NCBI RefSeq assembly: GCF_900111485.1
Contig: NZ_FOIC01000014.1
Coordinates: forward strand, 18,092-82,091
Direction of reading: 5' to 3'
Source of the DNA: Natrinema hispanicum
GTDB lineage: Archaea > Halobacteriota > Halobacteria > Halobacteriales > Natrialbaceae
Length of the DNA: 64,000 bases
Part shown: in pieces, positions 1 to 7,993 of the stretch
Position numbering within the stretch: position 1 is the first letter of the stretch
How the letters are laid out: every line of letters begins with the position of its first letter
The notes under the pieces: generated by a model
Seen by the model: only the letters and a program-made list of their open reading frames with translations
Database searches by the model: none
What the model was told of the DNA's origin: nothing
Translations under genes and position numbers: made by a program

Positions 1-17
1 GGGTGTCAAGAGCTCTG

Positions 18-1592
18 GTAGTTGGATAGCGTGACTATAATTCACTACTCGGTGATGCCTCTCTCCCTGAGCTGAGTTCTTCTCCACCGAGAATAGACTG
101 GAGCTGTTCGGGCGGATCTAGTCCTCGCCGTTTCCACGTGGCCAACATGGTCGTGATCGTCTCGTGAATCTGGACCCCTTCGGCTGAGCGGAGGGTCCGG
201 AACATCTTCCGCAGCACAACTTGCTCGCGCAGAGCGCGCTCTGCGCGATTATTCGTCGACTCGACGTCTGGCTCTGTAACGAACGTCAGCCAGTGCCCTA
301 ACCCGTTCCTGATCTTCTCGATCAGCTTCTTGACCTCCTGTGCCTCGTAGTCTTCCCTGATCAGCCCTTCCAGATGTAACGACGCCTCCGCCCGCTTTTG
401 CTCGCGGGCGGAGGCGGACGGATCCTCCTCGTCGAACGCCGTTAAATCGTCGTGGAGAGCGTGTAACTCCGCAGACAATCTCTCTGCTTCCTCGTACCGC
501 TCAGCAACGTACTCCGCCTCCCGCAACAGATGTGCCCAACACCGCTGGAGCTTCGTGTGATAGCTCGGATACGCTGACCAACCGTCACAGCTGAGCGTCG
601 AGTCCTCGGCGAAGTCCTCGCCGAGGACGTCCTCTAACACCTGGCTTCCACGACTCTCATCAACCCAGAACAGCACTTCTTCGTCAGTAACGAACGTCCA
701 CGCCCAGTGTTGCTCTCCGTCAACAGGAAAGCCCGTTTCATCGCAGTAGACGACGTCACTTTCCTGAATACGGGCTTTGACATCGTCATACGCGGGTCGC
801 AGCCGGTCTGCGACCCCTTGGTCAGGTTGTAGATCGTCCGATGAGAGATGGGTGTATCGAGCTCCCAGTCAAACAGCTCCGCCTGTTTGCGGTTCGGCAG
901 TCGCTGATGGAATCTGCCGAGGGCGGTTTGGGCCATGATATTTGGCCCAAACCGCCCGGTTTCCGGGCAGTCAGGATGTTCAGCAACGACTTCGTTTCCA
1001 CAGGAACAGCGGTGTTTGCCGAGTTCGTACTCGACGACAGTGGTTGGAATAGGGAGGGGGATGTCGATATCGTCCGTGAGACGTAGCTGTCCGGGTTAGA
1101 GAGGATTTGCTCACAGTCTGGGCAATATCCCTGATCGGCTCGAATAGTCTCCTCTGGTTCCGGAAGCAGTCGAGTTGTTCCTTCGTGACCTTCGTCACGT
1201 TCTAGAGGGGAGTCGCTGGCGGCGACGCTGACGCCGCCAGCGTCGTCCCCTTGGTCTTCGTCCTCTTCCTCGTCGCTGTCATCGTTGCCAGGTGTTCCAG
1301 CTGTACCACCCTGCTTACTGGGTGGTGTGTTTGGGTTTTCGTACCGCTTGAGGCGAGTCTCAAGTACCTCTATCTGCTGTTGCTGTGCAGCGAGTTGGCG
1401 ATGGAGAAGACGGTTCTCGAGCTTTTGAATTACGAGTTGCTGGCGGAGATGCGTACTGTCCTCGGTGCGGATCGCGGAATCTATCGATTCCGGCGATCCG
1501 CCAATCCCCAGCGACACACTTGGTTCACCATTGAGAGACCATTCATGAGACTACTACGAAATCGGTCTGACGGCAAATCGCTATCCAACTAC
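18..1592 (-). mobile_element. IS66-family insertion sequence, 14-bp terminal inverted repeats
   Basis: The ends are a perfect 14-bp inverted repeat: GTAGTTGGATAGCG at 18-31 and its complement at 1579-1592. The body encodes a broken IS66-type transposase on the minus strand. The 8-bp flanks (GAGCTCTG on the left, AACAAAGA on the right) do not match, so no target-site duplication survives and one side has probably been rearranged. The right end lies exactly against the C-terminal coding sequence of an integrase, which suggests that the element landed in that gene. Confidence 0.88.
35..1517 (-). pseudogene. IS66 family transposase, frameshifted
   Basis: The protein reads on the minus strand in pieces. 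The N-terminal piece (1517 down to about 1090) has a leucine-zipper-like coiled coil, a proline/serine spacer (NTPPSKQ) and a zinc-binding start (CPDCEQ). A middle piece in another frame (about 1090 to 825) carries the CSCG half of the zinc motif and the HRTIYN helix-turn-helix. The C-terminal piece (about 825 to 35) has the DDE residues: CDETG, DGWSAY and STNNRAERALRE. At least two frame changes, near 1090 and 820, separate the pieces, so no full-length transposase can be made without recoding. Only one ORF of the element is seen; bacterial IS66 elements usually carry extra small ORFs. Confidence 0.85.
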
Positions 1593-1724
1593 AACAAAGA
1601 TACGCCCAAGGACGTAATCAGCGACCGTATGGACGTGAGTAGAGAAGTGCTGGATAAGCACTACAATAAACAGTCCAAGGATGAACAAATGAAGACGCGA
1701 CGGAGGCTCCTCGAAGATCTGTAG
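1593..1724 (+). pseudogene. C-terminal fragment of a tyrosine recombinase (integrase)
   Basis: Directly after the IS66 right end, 43 codons encode NKDTPKDVISDRMDVSREV followed by LDKHYNKQ, ending in an arginine/leucine-rich tail. This is the C-terminal end of haloarchaeal XerC/D-like integrases; the tyrosine in LDKHY is the expected catalytic nucleophile. The N-terminal part and the Arg/His box are not present, and would lie left of the window if the IS split the gene. The long reading frame that appears to precede it (from 1251) is only the complement of the transposase. It marks the left part of the window as a former integration boundary. Confidence 0.68.
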
Positions 1725-1773
1725 ACTACTAAAATCCGATAGATGCATATACCATAAAATAACTTATCAATCC

Positions 1774-2121
1774 ATGGAAGACTATACAGTCTCTGGGATT
1801 GCTCTGGTTATTGTTGGGGTGTTACTTATTGTCATTGGAGGAGGCACTGCATTTGCCGGAATGAACAAAATGGATGCCGAAGAGGATTGGGAGAAATCAA
1901 ACACTGAATCGCATTGCTATACGTATGTGAATTCAGACATCGATGTGGAAAACGATTCAGAAGAAGAGATAGAACAGAAGATGCGGGAAGGCAGGGAACG
2001 GGAATGTTTTGAATTACAACCTCAAGAGAATCCCTATTCCGGTGGAGAACAGGATATTACTATCGGAATTGGTATCGCAATTATCGGCGGGGTATCAACG
2101 TACTTCGGGAACAAAAGATAG
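1774..2121 (+). CDS. small membrane protein, two TM segments
   Basis: The 115-aa protein has an N-terminal hydrophobic segment (about residues 7-30, rich in Ile/Val/Gly), a charged acidic middle (about 35-92, with a Glu/Arg-rich stretch and three cysteines) and a second hydrophobic segment near the C-terminus (about 93-108). The middle would form a loop between two membrane helices, probably outside the cell. I do not recognise a family. AT-rich DNA with a TATA-like stretch (about 1748-1760) precedes the ATG closely, which fits a leaderless transcript. It stands alone after the integrase fragment. Confidence 0.6.
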   Translation: MEDYTVSGIALVIVGVLLIVIGGGTAFAGMNKMDAEEDWEKSNTESHCYTYVNSDIDVENDSEEEIEQKMREGRERECFELQPQENPYSGGEQDITIGIGIAIIGGVSTYFGNKR

Positions 2122-2162
2122 GATATTACTACAAATAATATTATCCATACTTTCTGTTTCAG

Positions 2163-2438
2163 CTAACCCGTCTGAGCAAACGAAACCGAGTGTCCACCGA
2201 CTTCTTCGTAGAAGTTCACGCCAGTAACCGTTTGTTCCCCCTCATACTCGAGGAGTTCCGTCTCACAGGCTTCGCAATGGATCTCAACACGATCTCCACC
2301 CCTTTTCTTTTTCAGGGAACGACGTTCACCACACTCTGGACACTTCCCACGGATAGATTCGACTTCTAACTCATCTTCAGAGAAGAATTGTTCAGGTACT
2401 CCGGTACCCTTACCAGTTCCATCTACACCAAAGAGCAT
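2163..2438 (-). CDS. small zinc-ribbon protein
   Basis: The 91-aa protein has a central CPEC...CEAC pair (CxxC, 20 residues, CxxC), typical of a treble-clef or zinc-ribbon finger, with a basic patch (SLKKKRGG) between the pairs. Such haloarchaeal proteins are often DNA- or RNA-binding or form small complexes; the target cannot be told. An upstream AATAAAG-like box (about 2455-2462) lies at TATA distance from the ATG at 2438, which fits a leaderless start. It converges with the membrane protein before it. Confidence 0.65.
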   Translation of the reverse strand: MLFGVDGTGKGTGVPEQFFSEDELEVESIRGKCPECGERRSLKKKRGGDRVEIHCEACETELLEYEGEQTVTGVNFYEEVGGHSVSFAQTG

Positions 2439-2570
2439 ATCATAGAATCGGTCACCGCTTTATTGGACTCCGTAGTGAGTGGTCAGTACAGAGCGTGCGT
2501 GTATCAGTTGGCACTCGTCAGAGCCTTGGTTTACAGAATGATTATAATTCAGGATACCTAACCAAACAGT

Positions 2571-2768
2571 ATGTCCGCGCTTCGATCTGCCCTTTTCGAT
2601 TGGAACCTGAATCGAGTGGTGAGAGTTGCTGTGAGCGGTATCGCAGTCTTCCTCGCAATTCGACTCACGGATGGGTTACTGGTCGGACTCGGAGTAGCAG
2701 TCGCACTGGCTCTGGTACTTGATGTTCCGTGGTGGATGTACGACCGATACGCGCAGTCAGACAAGTGA
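2571..2768 (+). CDS. small membrane protein, two TM segments
   Basis: The 65-aa protein has a short basic N-terminus (WNLNRVVR), then two adjacent hydrophobic stretches (about residues 18-32 and 36-50) and an aromatic/charged C-terminus (WWMYDRYAQSDK). It is probably a small inner-membrane hairpin protein. The TATA-like ATTATAATTC lies about 27 bases before the ATG, so the transcript is likely leaderless. No family is recognised. Confidence 0.55.
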   Translation: MSALRSALFDWNLNRVVRVAVSGIAVFLAIRLTDGLLVGLGVAVALALVLDVPWWMYDRYAQSDK

Positions 2769-3012
2769 TGTATTCGCACACCTACTGACCGGCTGATTCA
2801 ATCAAAGGGAGTTGAAGCAAATCACCTGCGAATCTTTCTATAACACTCTCCCAACCAGTAACTCCACTCGAGGCAGAGGTGCGAGTCTCCGAAGGCACTC
2901 GCGGTCTTTCGAAGCCATCGACGAGTCGAGCGACCTGATGACCGCTGTCGATGCTACTACCGGTCCGGATCGTTCTCCTCCGTGAGACAGGTGCGTTCCA
3001 GCAGTGATTTTG

Positions 3013-3039
3013 TGCGCCGGTAATGGGTGCCGGCGCACT
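3013..3039 (+). promoter_or_regulatory. stem-loop leader element, copy 1
   Basis: GTGCGCCGG at 3013-3021 pairs perfectly with CCGGCGCAC at 3031-3039 around the 9-base loop TAATGGGTG. Nearly the same element recurs at 7209-7235 and, weaker, at 13016-13040. Each is upstream of a different accessory gene and keeps ATGGGYG in the loop. A shared leader element, a protein-binding site or an RNA structure acting on translation is possible. The surrounding stretch from 2769 to 3092 shows no convincing gene. Confidence 0.6.
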
Positions 3040-3092
3040 GGGTAAGACCAGGCGAACACTGATCAGAGCGTCGGCGCAGTGAGGTATCCGAG

Positions 3093-3593
3093 ATGCATAT
3101 GTTAATTTACGCACTGGTAGAGGCATCGACAGCAGAAGAGGCACTGTCAACCGGAAAGACCGTGTTCGATCGACTGGTTGGCGCAGAGCCGCATTCCTGT
3201 GCGGTGTTCGACTACTACGTCACCTTCGACGAAGAGGAGACAACAGTGGCTGGAAAAGCACGGTGGGGCGATCTACCGACAGCTGCACCCGTTACGTCCG
3301 ACGAAGGTGAAGAACTCCTCGAGCGGGCCTGGAAGACTACAACGGAAACGTTCCAACGAAATCTGGACCGGGTGAAGCAAGCACTCGAGGAACGCAACGA
3401 CGACGAGATCATGCGCGACGAGGGCCTTGCTCGGCACGCTTTCCAGCAGGTCGGTGCCTCCCGTGGCCCGTCGATCTGCTTGTATGATCAGCACGCGGCA
3501 GGCATCCGTCATCGCAGACACCTCGATCGCCTCCTCGAGGAGACTGACGAGCGCGAGACGTGCTGGATCGTGCCGGCAGACGTCCATTTCTGA
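3093..3593 (+). CDS. haloarchaeal conserved hypothetical protein (166 aa)
   Basis: The 166-aa acidic, soluble protein begins MHMLIYALVEA (an alternative ATG two codons later gives MLIYALV). The N-terminal third looks like a small alpha/beta fold (MLIYALVEASTAEEALSTGK), followed by a helical middle and a C-terminal strand ending in WIVPADVHF. This resembles accessory proteins I have seen repeatedly on haloarchaeal plasmids and islands, but no function is known to me. It is followed after 6 bases by a zinc-ribbon gene, so the two are probably co-transcribed. The hairpin at 3013-3039 lies about 50 bases before the start. Confidence 0.75.
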   Translation: MHMLIYALVEASTAEEALSTGKTVFDRLVGAEPHSCAVFDYYVTFDEEETTVAGKARWGDLPTAAPVTSDEGEELLERAWKTTTETFQRNLDRVKQALEERNDDEIMRDEGLARHAFQQVGASRGPSICLYDQHAAGIRHRRHLDRLLEETDERETCWIVPADVHF

Positions 3594-3599
3594 GTAATC

Positions 3600-3965
3600 A
3601 TGCCTCGAATCACGAACTGGACACGAGAGAGTCGAACACCCACGCTAGCATATCGAAACACAGTGACTGAAGCGCGAGCCATCCTGCATCGTGCCCCGGA
3701 CTCCTACGCGTACAAGTGGCGGGCAGCGATCCTCGTCGACGGCTATCCAGTGTGGTCGCAAGGCTTCGAGACAAAAGAAGCAACGAGCGTTCGGGATGCA
3801 CTTCGGGACAGACCAGCCCCCGAACTCGCTTGTCCGGAGTGTCCGAACGACGACGTCATCGTCGGCCAGAAATCTGCGGATGGTGCGAAGGTCAAACGAT
3901 GGTTCGACTGTCCTGACTGTGGCTACGAAGCTCCCTCGAAAATCGTCTATGGCGCAGAACGCTAA
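3600..3965 (+). CDS. zinc-ribbon protein (DUF7568-like)
   Basis: The 121-aa protein has an N-terminal small beta-rich domain (RTPTLAYRNT, then YKWRAAILVDGYPVWSQGF) and a C-terminal zinc ribbon with CPEC and, 23 residues on, CPDC. The layout matches a common haloarchaeal family that I recall as DUF7568; the number is from memory. It is likely a nucleic-acid or protein adaptor. It is the second gene of a two-gene unit with the 166-aa gene before it. Confidence 0.72.
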   Translation: MPRITNWTRESRTPTLAYRNTVTEARAILHRAPDSYAYKWRAAILVDGYPVWSQGFETKEATSVRDALRDRPAPELACPECPNDDVIVGQKSADGAKVKRWFDCPDCGYEAPSKIVYGAER

Positions 3966-4048
3966 CAGCTGGTGAGAGCGAGAGAGCAAGCTAATCGTTC
4001 AGAGCAATCATGTGTCTCGAGGAGCAGTCGCAGTTCAATTAGTCGTCG

Positions 4049-4336
4049 TTACTTCGCGTCTTCGATCAACTGTTCGAAACCCCCTACCCTCCTGTACTCG
4101 TCTCTATGAGCGAGTGCGGCTTGCCCCTTTGGTGTGATTTCGTATAGCCCAGACCGTTCTTTGGGTCCGATCTTGCGTACGAGACCATAATCTGCAAGCA
4201 CCGGTAGCCGAGTATTGATGTTCTGCCGACTCTTCCCCGTGTGCGACTCGAGATTCGATGCAACGTTGCGTCCCGTCTCCTCGAGTGCCTCGAGGATCAA
4301 GAAGTCTGTTGGGCGTCGAAGTCTCATTATCGCCAT
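4049..4336 (-). CDS. winged-helix transcriptional regulator
   Basis: The protein, 95 aa from the chosen start, reads RRPTDFLILEALEETGRNVA and then SRQNINTRLPVLADYGLV, a canonical winged helix with a recognition helix rich in Gln/Asn/Arg, and a wing ending GLYEITPKG. It resembles PhiH1-repressor-like and ArsR-type regulators that are abundant in haloarchaea. An ATG further upstream (4360) is possible, but a TATA-like TAAAATC box near 4370-4378 puts the transcript start about 4347, so I chose 4336. It probably controls itself or the neighbouring divergent genes. Confidence 0.72.
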   Translation of the reverse strand: MAIMRLRRPTDFLILEALEETGRNVASNLESHTGKSRQNINTRLPVLADYGLVRKIGPKERSGLYEITPKGQAALAHRDEYRRVGGFEQLIEDAK

Positions 4337-4553
4337 TCCCCATCCATTGTTGGTGATCAATATCGTGATTTTATATTAATAATGGCCATTCTCTGACAGT
4401 ATTCAAGACAGGTGCTTTCACGACTGAGAAAGATCCTACGAGGATGTTCGCTGTTGATCCTACTCAGCGTGAAACAATACAGTCACTACACATGCATATT
4501 GAACAGATGTTAGTCACCGCACATTTATGCAGTCACACCGAAAAGGGTCAAAT

Positions 4554-4646
4554 ATGACTAAACAACAGAAGGAACAACTTGGGATTATAGCAGGGATTCT
4601 CGGCATCCTCGGGTCGTTATTAGTTATTTATCTCGGTATCGTGTGA
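4554..4646 (+). CDS. 30-aa single-TM microprotein
   Basis: ATG at 4554 opens a 30-codon frame: seven polar residues (MTKQQKE) followed by an uninterrupted hydrophobic helix made of Ile, Leu, Val and Gly, ending LGIV and TGA. AAAGGG lies 8 bases before the ATG as a possible ribosome site. The composition (a charged end plus one clean membrane helix) is typical of small membrane toxins or of subunits that tune larger complexes, but neither can be shown. Confidence 0.45.
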   Translation: MTKQQKEQLGIIAGILGILGSLLVIYLGIV

Positions 4647-4771
4647 TAACCTCTCGCTGATTCTCCGCCTGTTAGAAGTCCGGTAACTCGGTATCTGTAT
4701 ACCCTGTACTTACCGTAGCAAGTGGTCATCTCTCACTTGCGGAAAAAGCTATAGAGCAATACAGTTTTTCA

Positions 4772-4793
4772 TGCCTCAACAGGGGTAGAGGCA
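4772..4793 (+). promoter_or_regulatory. stem-loop enclosing a purine-rich ribosome-binding site
   Basis: TGCCTC at 4772-4777 pairs with GAGGCA at 4788-4793. The loop and 3' arm contain AGGGGTAGAGG, a strong Shine-Dalgarno-like run 8-10 bases before the ATG at 4801. When folded, the GAGG core is paired, so translation could be gated by melting. The same AGGGGTRGAGG word occurs before the genes at 12525 and 7994. Confidence 0.5.
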
Positions 4794-4800
4794 ACATCCA

Positions 4801-5028
4801 ATGGGCGACACGCCAGAATACTCCCAAGACTCGAGCGACCTCTCACCAGCACAGCGGCTCGAAGCACCGAACACACGGCTCATCGACGCCAGCATCGCGA
4901 CGATCAACGATATGGACACGCTGCGAGCCTGCATCGCCTACGAAAACCAACACCAACAACGTGTCCCGATCCTCCGCCAACTCGAGAAGCGGGCTATCGA
5001 ACTCCGCTCACAGGACGATGATGACTAA
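4801..5028 (+). CDS. small acidic hypothetical protein (75 aa)
   Basis: The acidic, helical 75-aa protein contains a repeated-helix stretch (ATINDMDTLRACIAYENQ followed by VPILRQLEKRAIELRSQ) and an all-Asp C-terminal end. No catalytic motif is visible. It looks like a small haloarchaeal accessory protein, common on plasmids. A strong purine-rich ribosome site lies 8 bases before the ATG inside a hairpin. Confidence 0.65.
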   Translation: MGDTPEYSQDSSDLSPAQRLEAPNTRLIDASIATINDMDTLRACIAYENQHQQRVPILRQLEKRAIELRSQDDDD

Positions 5029-5119
5029 TTCGACACTGCCAGTATCAGATTGCAGAACGACCGGGAGGAACCCTGCCAATTCCTTGCTCTGCACGTGGTG
5101 CCACAAAAGCCGTTAGCAG

Positions 5120-5533
5120 TCATCCCTGTACTTCTGTCCCTGCTCGGAAACTCGTGAGGTCGTCGATACGCTCTTCGAGTGCCTCGATCTCCTGTCGCAG
5201 TTCCTTAGCCTCTGCCTCCTCGCTGGCAGCAAGTCGGTCCTTCAAGCCCTGGAGGCGCGACTCCTTGACGTCGTCGTCAACCTCCGCCTTTCGAACGTAC
5301 TCGCTCTCATCGATCTCGTAGACATCGGACTCGGTGAGCGTCGTCACGTCGAGTGCTTCGTCGACCTTCTGGCGATCAACACTCATGACGCGCTCATGGT
5401 CGATCCCTTCCGCCTCGAGCATCGAGAGGACTTTCTCGTCGTCTTTGAGCGAGCGATTACGACGACTCGTGCGCTGGACTGAGCCGTACTGGCCGGCAAC
5501 AGGCCGGTCGTGATGAAGCCGTGAGAGAAGCAC
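5120..5533 (-). CDS. hypothetical protein with C-terminal coiled coil (137 aa)
   Basis: A GTG start at 5533 is supported by GGAGGT seven bases upstream; that ribosome site overlaps the stop codon of the preceding gene, so the two genes are translationally linked. The N-terminus is basic (HHDRPVAGQYGSVQRTSRRN). The middle contains a degenerate VEDALD-like domain, and residues about 95-130 form an Ala/Glu/Leu coiled coil. No family is recognised. Confidence 0.65.
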   Translation of the reverse strand: MLLSRLHHDRPVAGQYGSVQRTSRRNRSLKDDEKVLSMLEAEGIDHERVMSVDRQKVDEALDVTTLTESDVYEIDESEYVRKAEVDDDVKESRLQGLKDRLAASEEAEAKELRQEIEALEERIDDLTSFRAGTEVQG

Positions 5534-5545
5534 ATCGGCGACCTC

Positions 5546-6097
5546 CTAGCGAAAGTCGTTAGCATCACGCTGGACATCCGACAGCAGCGTGTAGAGATTT
5601 ACGAGGGTGGCCGTCTCCAAGTCAGGGAGATCGGTTACGTCGTGGCGCTCGAGTGCATCGATCAGCAGCAAGGCATCCGAGTAGACGTCCAGACCGTCAG
5701 GTTCGGTGCGGTCGTCGTCATTGCTGTCTGGTTCGTGTGCTGTGTCGGCCAGTTGGGTCGTCGTCGGCCCGTCTGTCTCAGCGATCACACCCGCATCCTC
5801 GTCAATCTCGAAGCGGGGATGGACGCTCAACACCGCTGGATACGGGTCAGCATCTGGCGGGAGCCGGTCGAGATCGAACCCATCGTTCGCGGTCTGTATC
5901 TGATGGTAGAGTGTCTCAAATTGATCGCGCTGGAGCGGACGCTTCTCGTTGGATTCGTCAAACTGGACGATAACGCGGTGTTCCTGGATATCTGTGATGT
6001 GGATGCGGGAGTGCGACAACGGTGTGATCAGTGTCGCGTCCGCCGGCAGCTCATCCAGATGCTCGAGAAGCGTGTGCCAACTGACGCTGAATGGCAT
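5546..6097 (-). CDS. hypothetical protein (183 aa)
   Basis: The 183-aa protein has an N-terminal small beta domain (LITPLSHSRIHITDIQEHRV, then IVQFDESNEKRPLQ) that might bind a ligand or nucleic acid, a disordered Asp/Thr-rich linker (about residues 110-140) and a short helical C-terminus. It is the first gene of a two-gene unit with the coiled-coil protein that follows. Pairs of this type occur on haloarchaeal plasmids; the function is unknown to me. Confidence 0.65.
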   Translation of the reverse strand: MPFSVSWHTLLEHLDELPADATLITPLSHSRIHITDIQEHRVIVQFDESNEKRPLQRDQFETLYHQIQTANDGFDLDRLPPDADPYPAVLSVHPRFEIDEDAGVIAETDGPTTTQLADTAHEPDSNDDDRTEPDGLDVYSDALLLIDALERHDVTDLPDLETATLVNLYTLLSDVQRDANDFR

Positions 6098-6241
6098 ACA
6101 GAGAAGTTACGCGCCGTCCCGACTAAACCTTGCTCTCGACGGGTATCAGAGAACTCTCCCACTGGTTTGATCCATCTGTTTTCACAGAGAGTTTGACTGT
6201 AATTGTATCTAGGGAACGAACCATCTAACAGTCCGTGCGAC

Positions 6242-6982
6242 TCAGAATGGAGTCCGGATTCCGACCCCGTTCGAAATCTCCCACTCGAGTTGCTGCTCCT
6301 CTGCGCTCGTGAACGATACCTTACAAGCACCGAGGAGTGTCACGGTACCGGCATGAAAACCCTCCCAGCGGGATCGGTAACGGACATTATCTGCGAGCCC
6401 TGCGTTGTAATACCCATCCGGAATTGTTACCACTTCACCCGCCACGTCAACGTGACCTCCACTCGTCGAGATTGAGCGGTTCGTTGAGAGGTTGTCATTA
6501 TGCTTCACTGAGATCCCCTGCTCAAGCCGCGTGAACGCTAGCTCTTTTTTATAATGGCCCCACGGATCGACCTCATAGTTCTTCTTGAGGAGTCGACCAG
6601 CGCTCCAGAGCCGTAGACGGTAACGTGTTTCGTCAAGACGGTGAACAAGAATGGCAGCATCCTGGACGGCGAATCGACGATCCGGAACGATCACCTCCTG
6701 ACGTGTGTAGGCGCCCACAAAGTCTCCAGCGAGCGATTTGGTCTCCAGCCCCGGGATCGCAACCTCATCGTAGGCCTCTCGCATTCGGTTGACGTACGTG
6801 GTGAACTGGTTTGGGGGGACAAAGACGTCATCATCGGGCGAAGAGAGATCGATCGTATTGGACCAACCACCGCCAACTTTAGTGCGAACGGACCCAGCGC
6901 CCAGACAGCCAGACATCGCCGCTAGTGATACGGTTGTGGCTGTTGCACCAATTCGACGAAGGAAGCGCCGTCGGGAGGGCAT
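6242..6982 (-). CDS. Tat-exported lipoprotein, unknown function
   Basis: The N-terminus has a twin-arginine signal (PSRRRFLRR), a hydrophobic core and a lipobox ending SGC with glycine and leucine after it. The protein is therefore predicted to be exported folded by Tat and lipid-anchored at cysteine 25 or so, on the outside of the membrane. The rest (about 220 aa) is a beta-rich domain with no recognised catalytic motif. It stands as a single gene between two accessory clusters. Confidence 0.78.
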   Translation of the reverse strand: MPSRRRFLRRIGATATTVSLAAMSGCLGAGSVRTKVGGGWSNTIDLSSPDDDVFVPPNQFTTYVNRMREAYDEVAIPGLETKSLAGDFVGAYTRQEVIVPDRRFAVQDAAILVHRLDETRYRLRLWSAGRLLKKNYEVDPWGHYKKELAFTRLEQGISVKHNDNLSTNRSISTSGGHVDVAGEVVTIPDGYYNAGLADNVRYRSRWEGFHAGTVTLLGACKVSFTSAEEQQLEWEISNGVGIRTPF

Positions 6983-7208
6983 ATTTTAGACTGATCTTAC
7001 GCAATTATATAATCTTTCTATACTTGTCATTCTGCATATTTTAGTATAGCAAGTAGGTGATCAACCTGACGACTTTCTCTAAGGATAGAACGTCTCGAGC
7101 AGGGTAAGCCCAACACCATGGACGAACTCGTAGACGTATCCAACCTGGTACGGAGAGTCGAGGTAGCCGTACTTAGACGCCAGAGCACCCCATCCGCAGG
7201 AGTTGTTT

Positions 7209-7235
7209 GTGCGCCGGTGATGGGCGCCGGCGCAC
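7209..7235 (+). promoter_or_regulatory. stem-loop leader element, copy 2
   Basis: GTGCGCCGG at 7209-7217 pairs perfectly with CCGGCGCAC at 7227-7235; the loop is TGATGGGCG. The stem is identical to copy 1 at 3013-3039 and the loop differs by only two transitions. The start codon of the next gene is at 7258, after a purine-rich GGAGAGGAGAG. Confidence 0.62.
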
Positions 7236-7257
7236 TCGCGCCGGAGAGGAGAGATCG

Positions 7258-7815
7258 ATGTCAACCCGAAGTCAACTCCGATTTGTCCACCGAAACGAGT
7301 CTGCAGCAGAACAGGATTCAACCAACCGCATCGCACAGGTCTACCGGCATTCCGACGGTTATCCTGAGAGTGTCCTCCAAGACCTCGCTCGACTCAAACA
7401 ACTGCTCGAAAAGACACGAACGGAACGTGGTCCCAGCTACGCCGCCGCGCAGTTCATCTTCCTCGGGACCCTCTCGAGTATGAGCCTCTACGTGAACGAA
7501 GGGCGTGAGCGAAGCATTCGCGCTGATCAACCGGGTGATTTGCTGGACCCGTCGAACATGGCGCATCTCGAGCAACCGTTATTCCTGCTTGGCCACGGCG
7601 TTGAGAATCCTGCCACTGGCATTCACGGTGACGAAGAGTATCTCTACATCGTCGAACTGCCAACGCGAACCCCATTCGATGAACCGGCAGAGTGGACCGT
7701 CAAGGTGAGCGACCACGCCGGCTTTCCGCGGTGGGACGGGCCGACAGACAGCGCGTTCGAGCAAACCTCATGGCAGTTTCATGGACTGCTGGAAACAGCT
7801 CTCGAGAAACTGTAG
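7258..7815 (+). CDS. haloarchaeal conserved hypothetical protein (MSTRSQLRF family)
   Basis: I chose ATG 7258 (185 aa) because GGAGAGGAGAG precedes it and the earlier in-frame ATG lies inside the hairpin. The protein begins MSTRSQLRFVHR and continues with YRHSDGYPESVLQDLARL, a signature I associate with a widespread haloarchaeal accessory family. Its C-terminal half is a beta-rich domain (EEYLYIVELPTRTPFDEPAE). The His-Ser-Asp-Gly-Tyr-Pro motif might bind metal or nucleotide. The function is unknown. Confidence 0.72.
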   Translation: MSTRSQLRFVHRNESAAEQDSTNRIAQVYRHSDGYPESVLQDLARLKQLLEKTRTERGPSYAAAQFIFLGTLSSMSLYVNEGRERSIRADQPGDLLDPSNMAHLEQPLFLLGHGVENPATGIHGDEEYLYIVELPTRTPFDEPAEWTVKVSDHAGFPRWDGPTDSAFEQTSWQFHGLLETALEKL

Positions 7816-7993
7816 GCCGAATTTGCGGAACGATTGTTGGCTCAGCTCACGCCACTGACAACGAGGAGCCCAATGATTAACGACTCTCCAACTGCTCGAG
7901 TCTGGAGTCTTTTGTGAGCCCCACTGAGGGGTGGAGGTCTTCTCGAGTTCAGTTCGATTCGGTTCGATTCGACTCGGGAAGCAGTGATCGAAT

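Noticed and set aside
1251..1724. A 157-codon plus-strand frame before the integrase fragment
   Set aside because: Its first 114 codons are the complement of the IS66 transposase; only the codons after 1592 are real integrase sequence.
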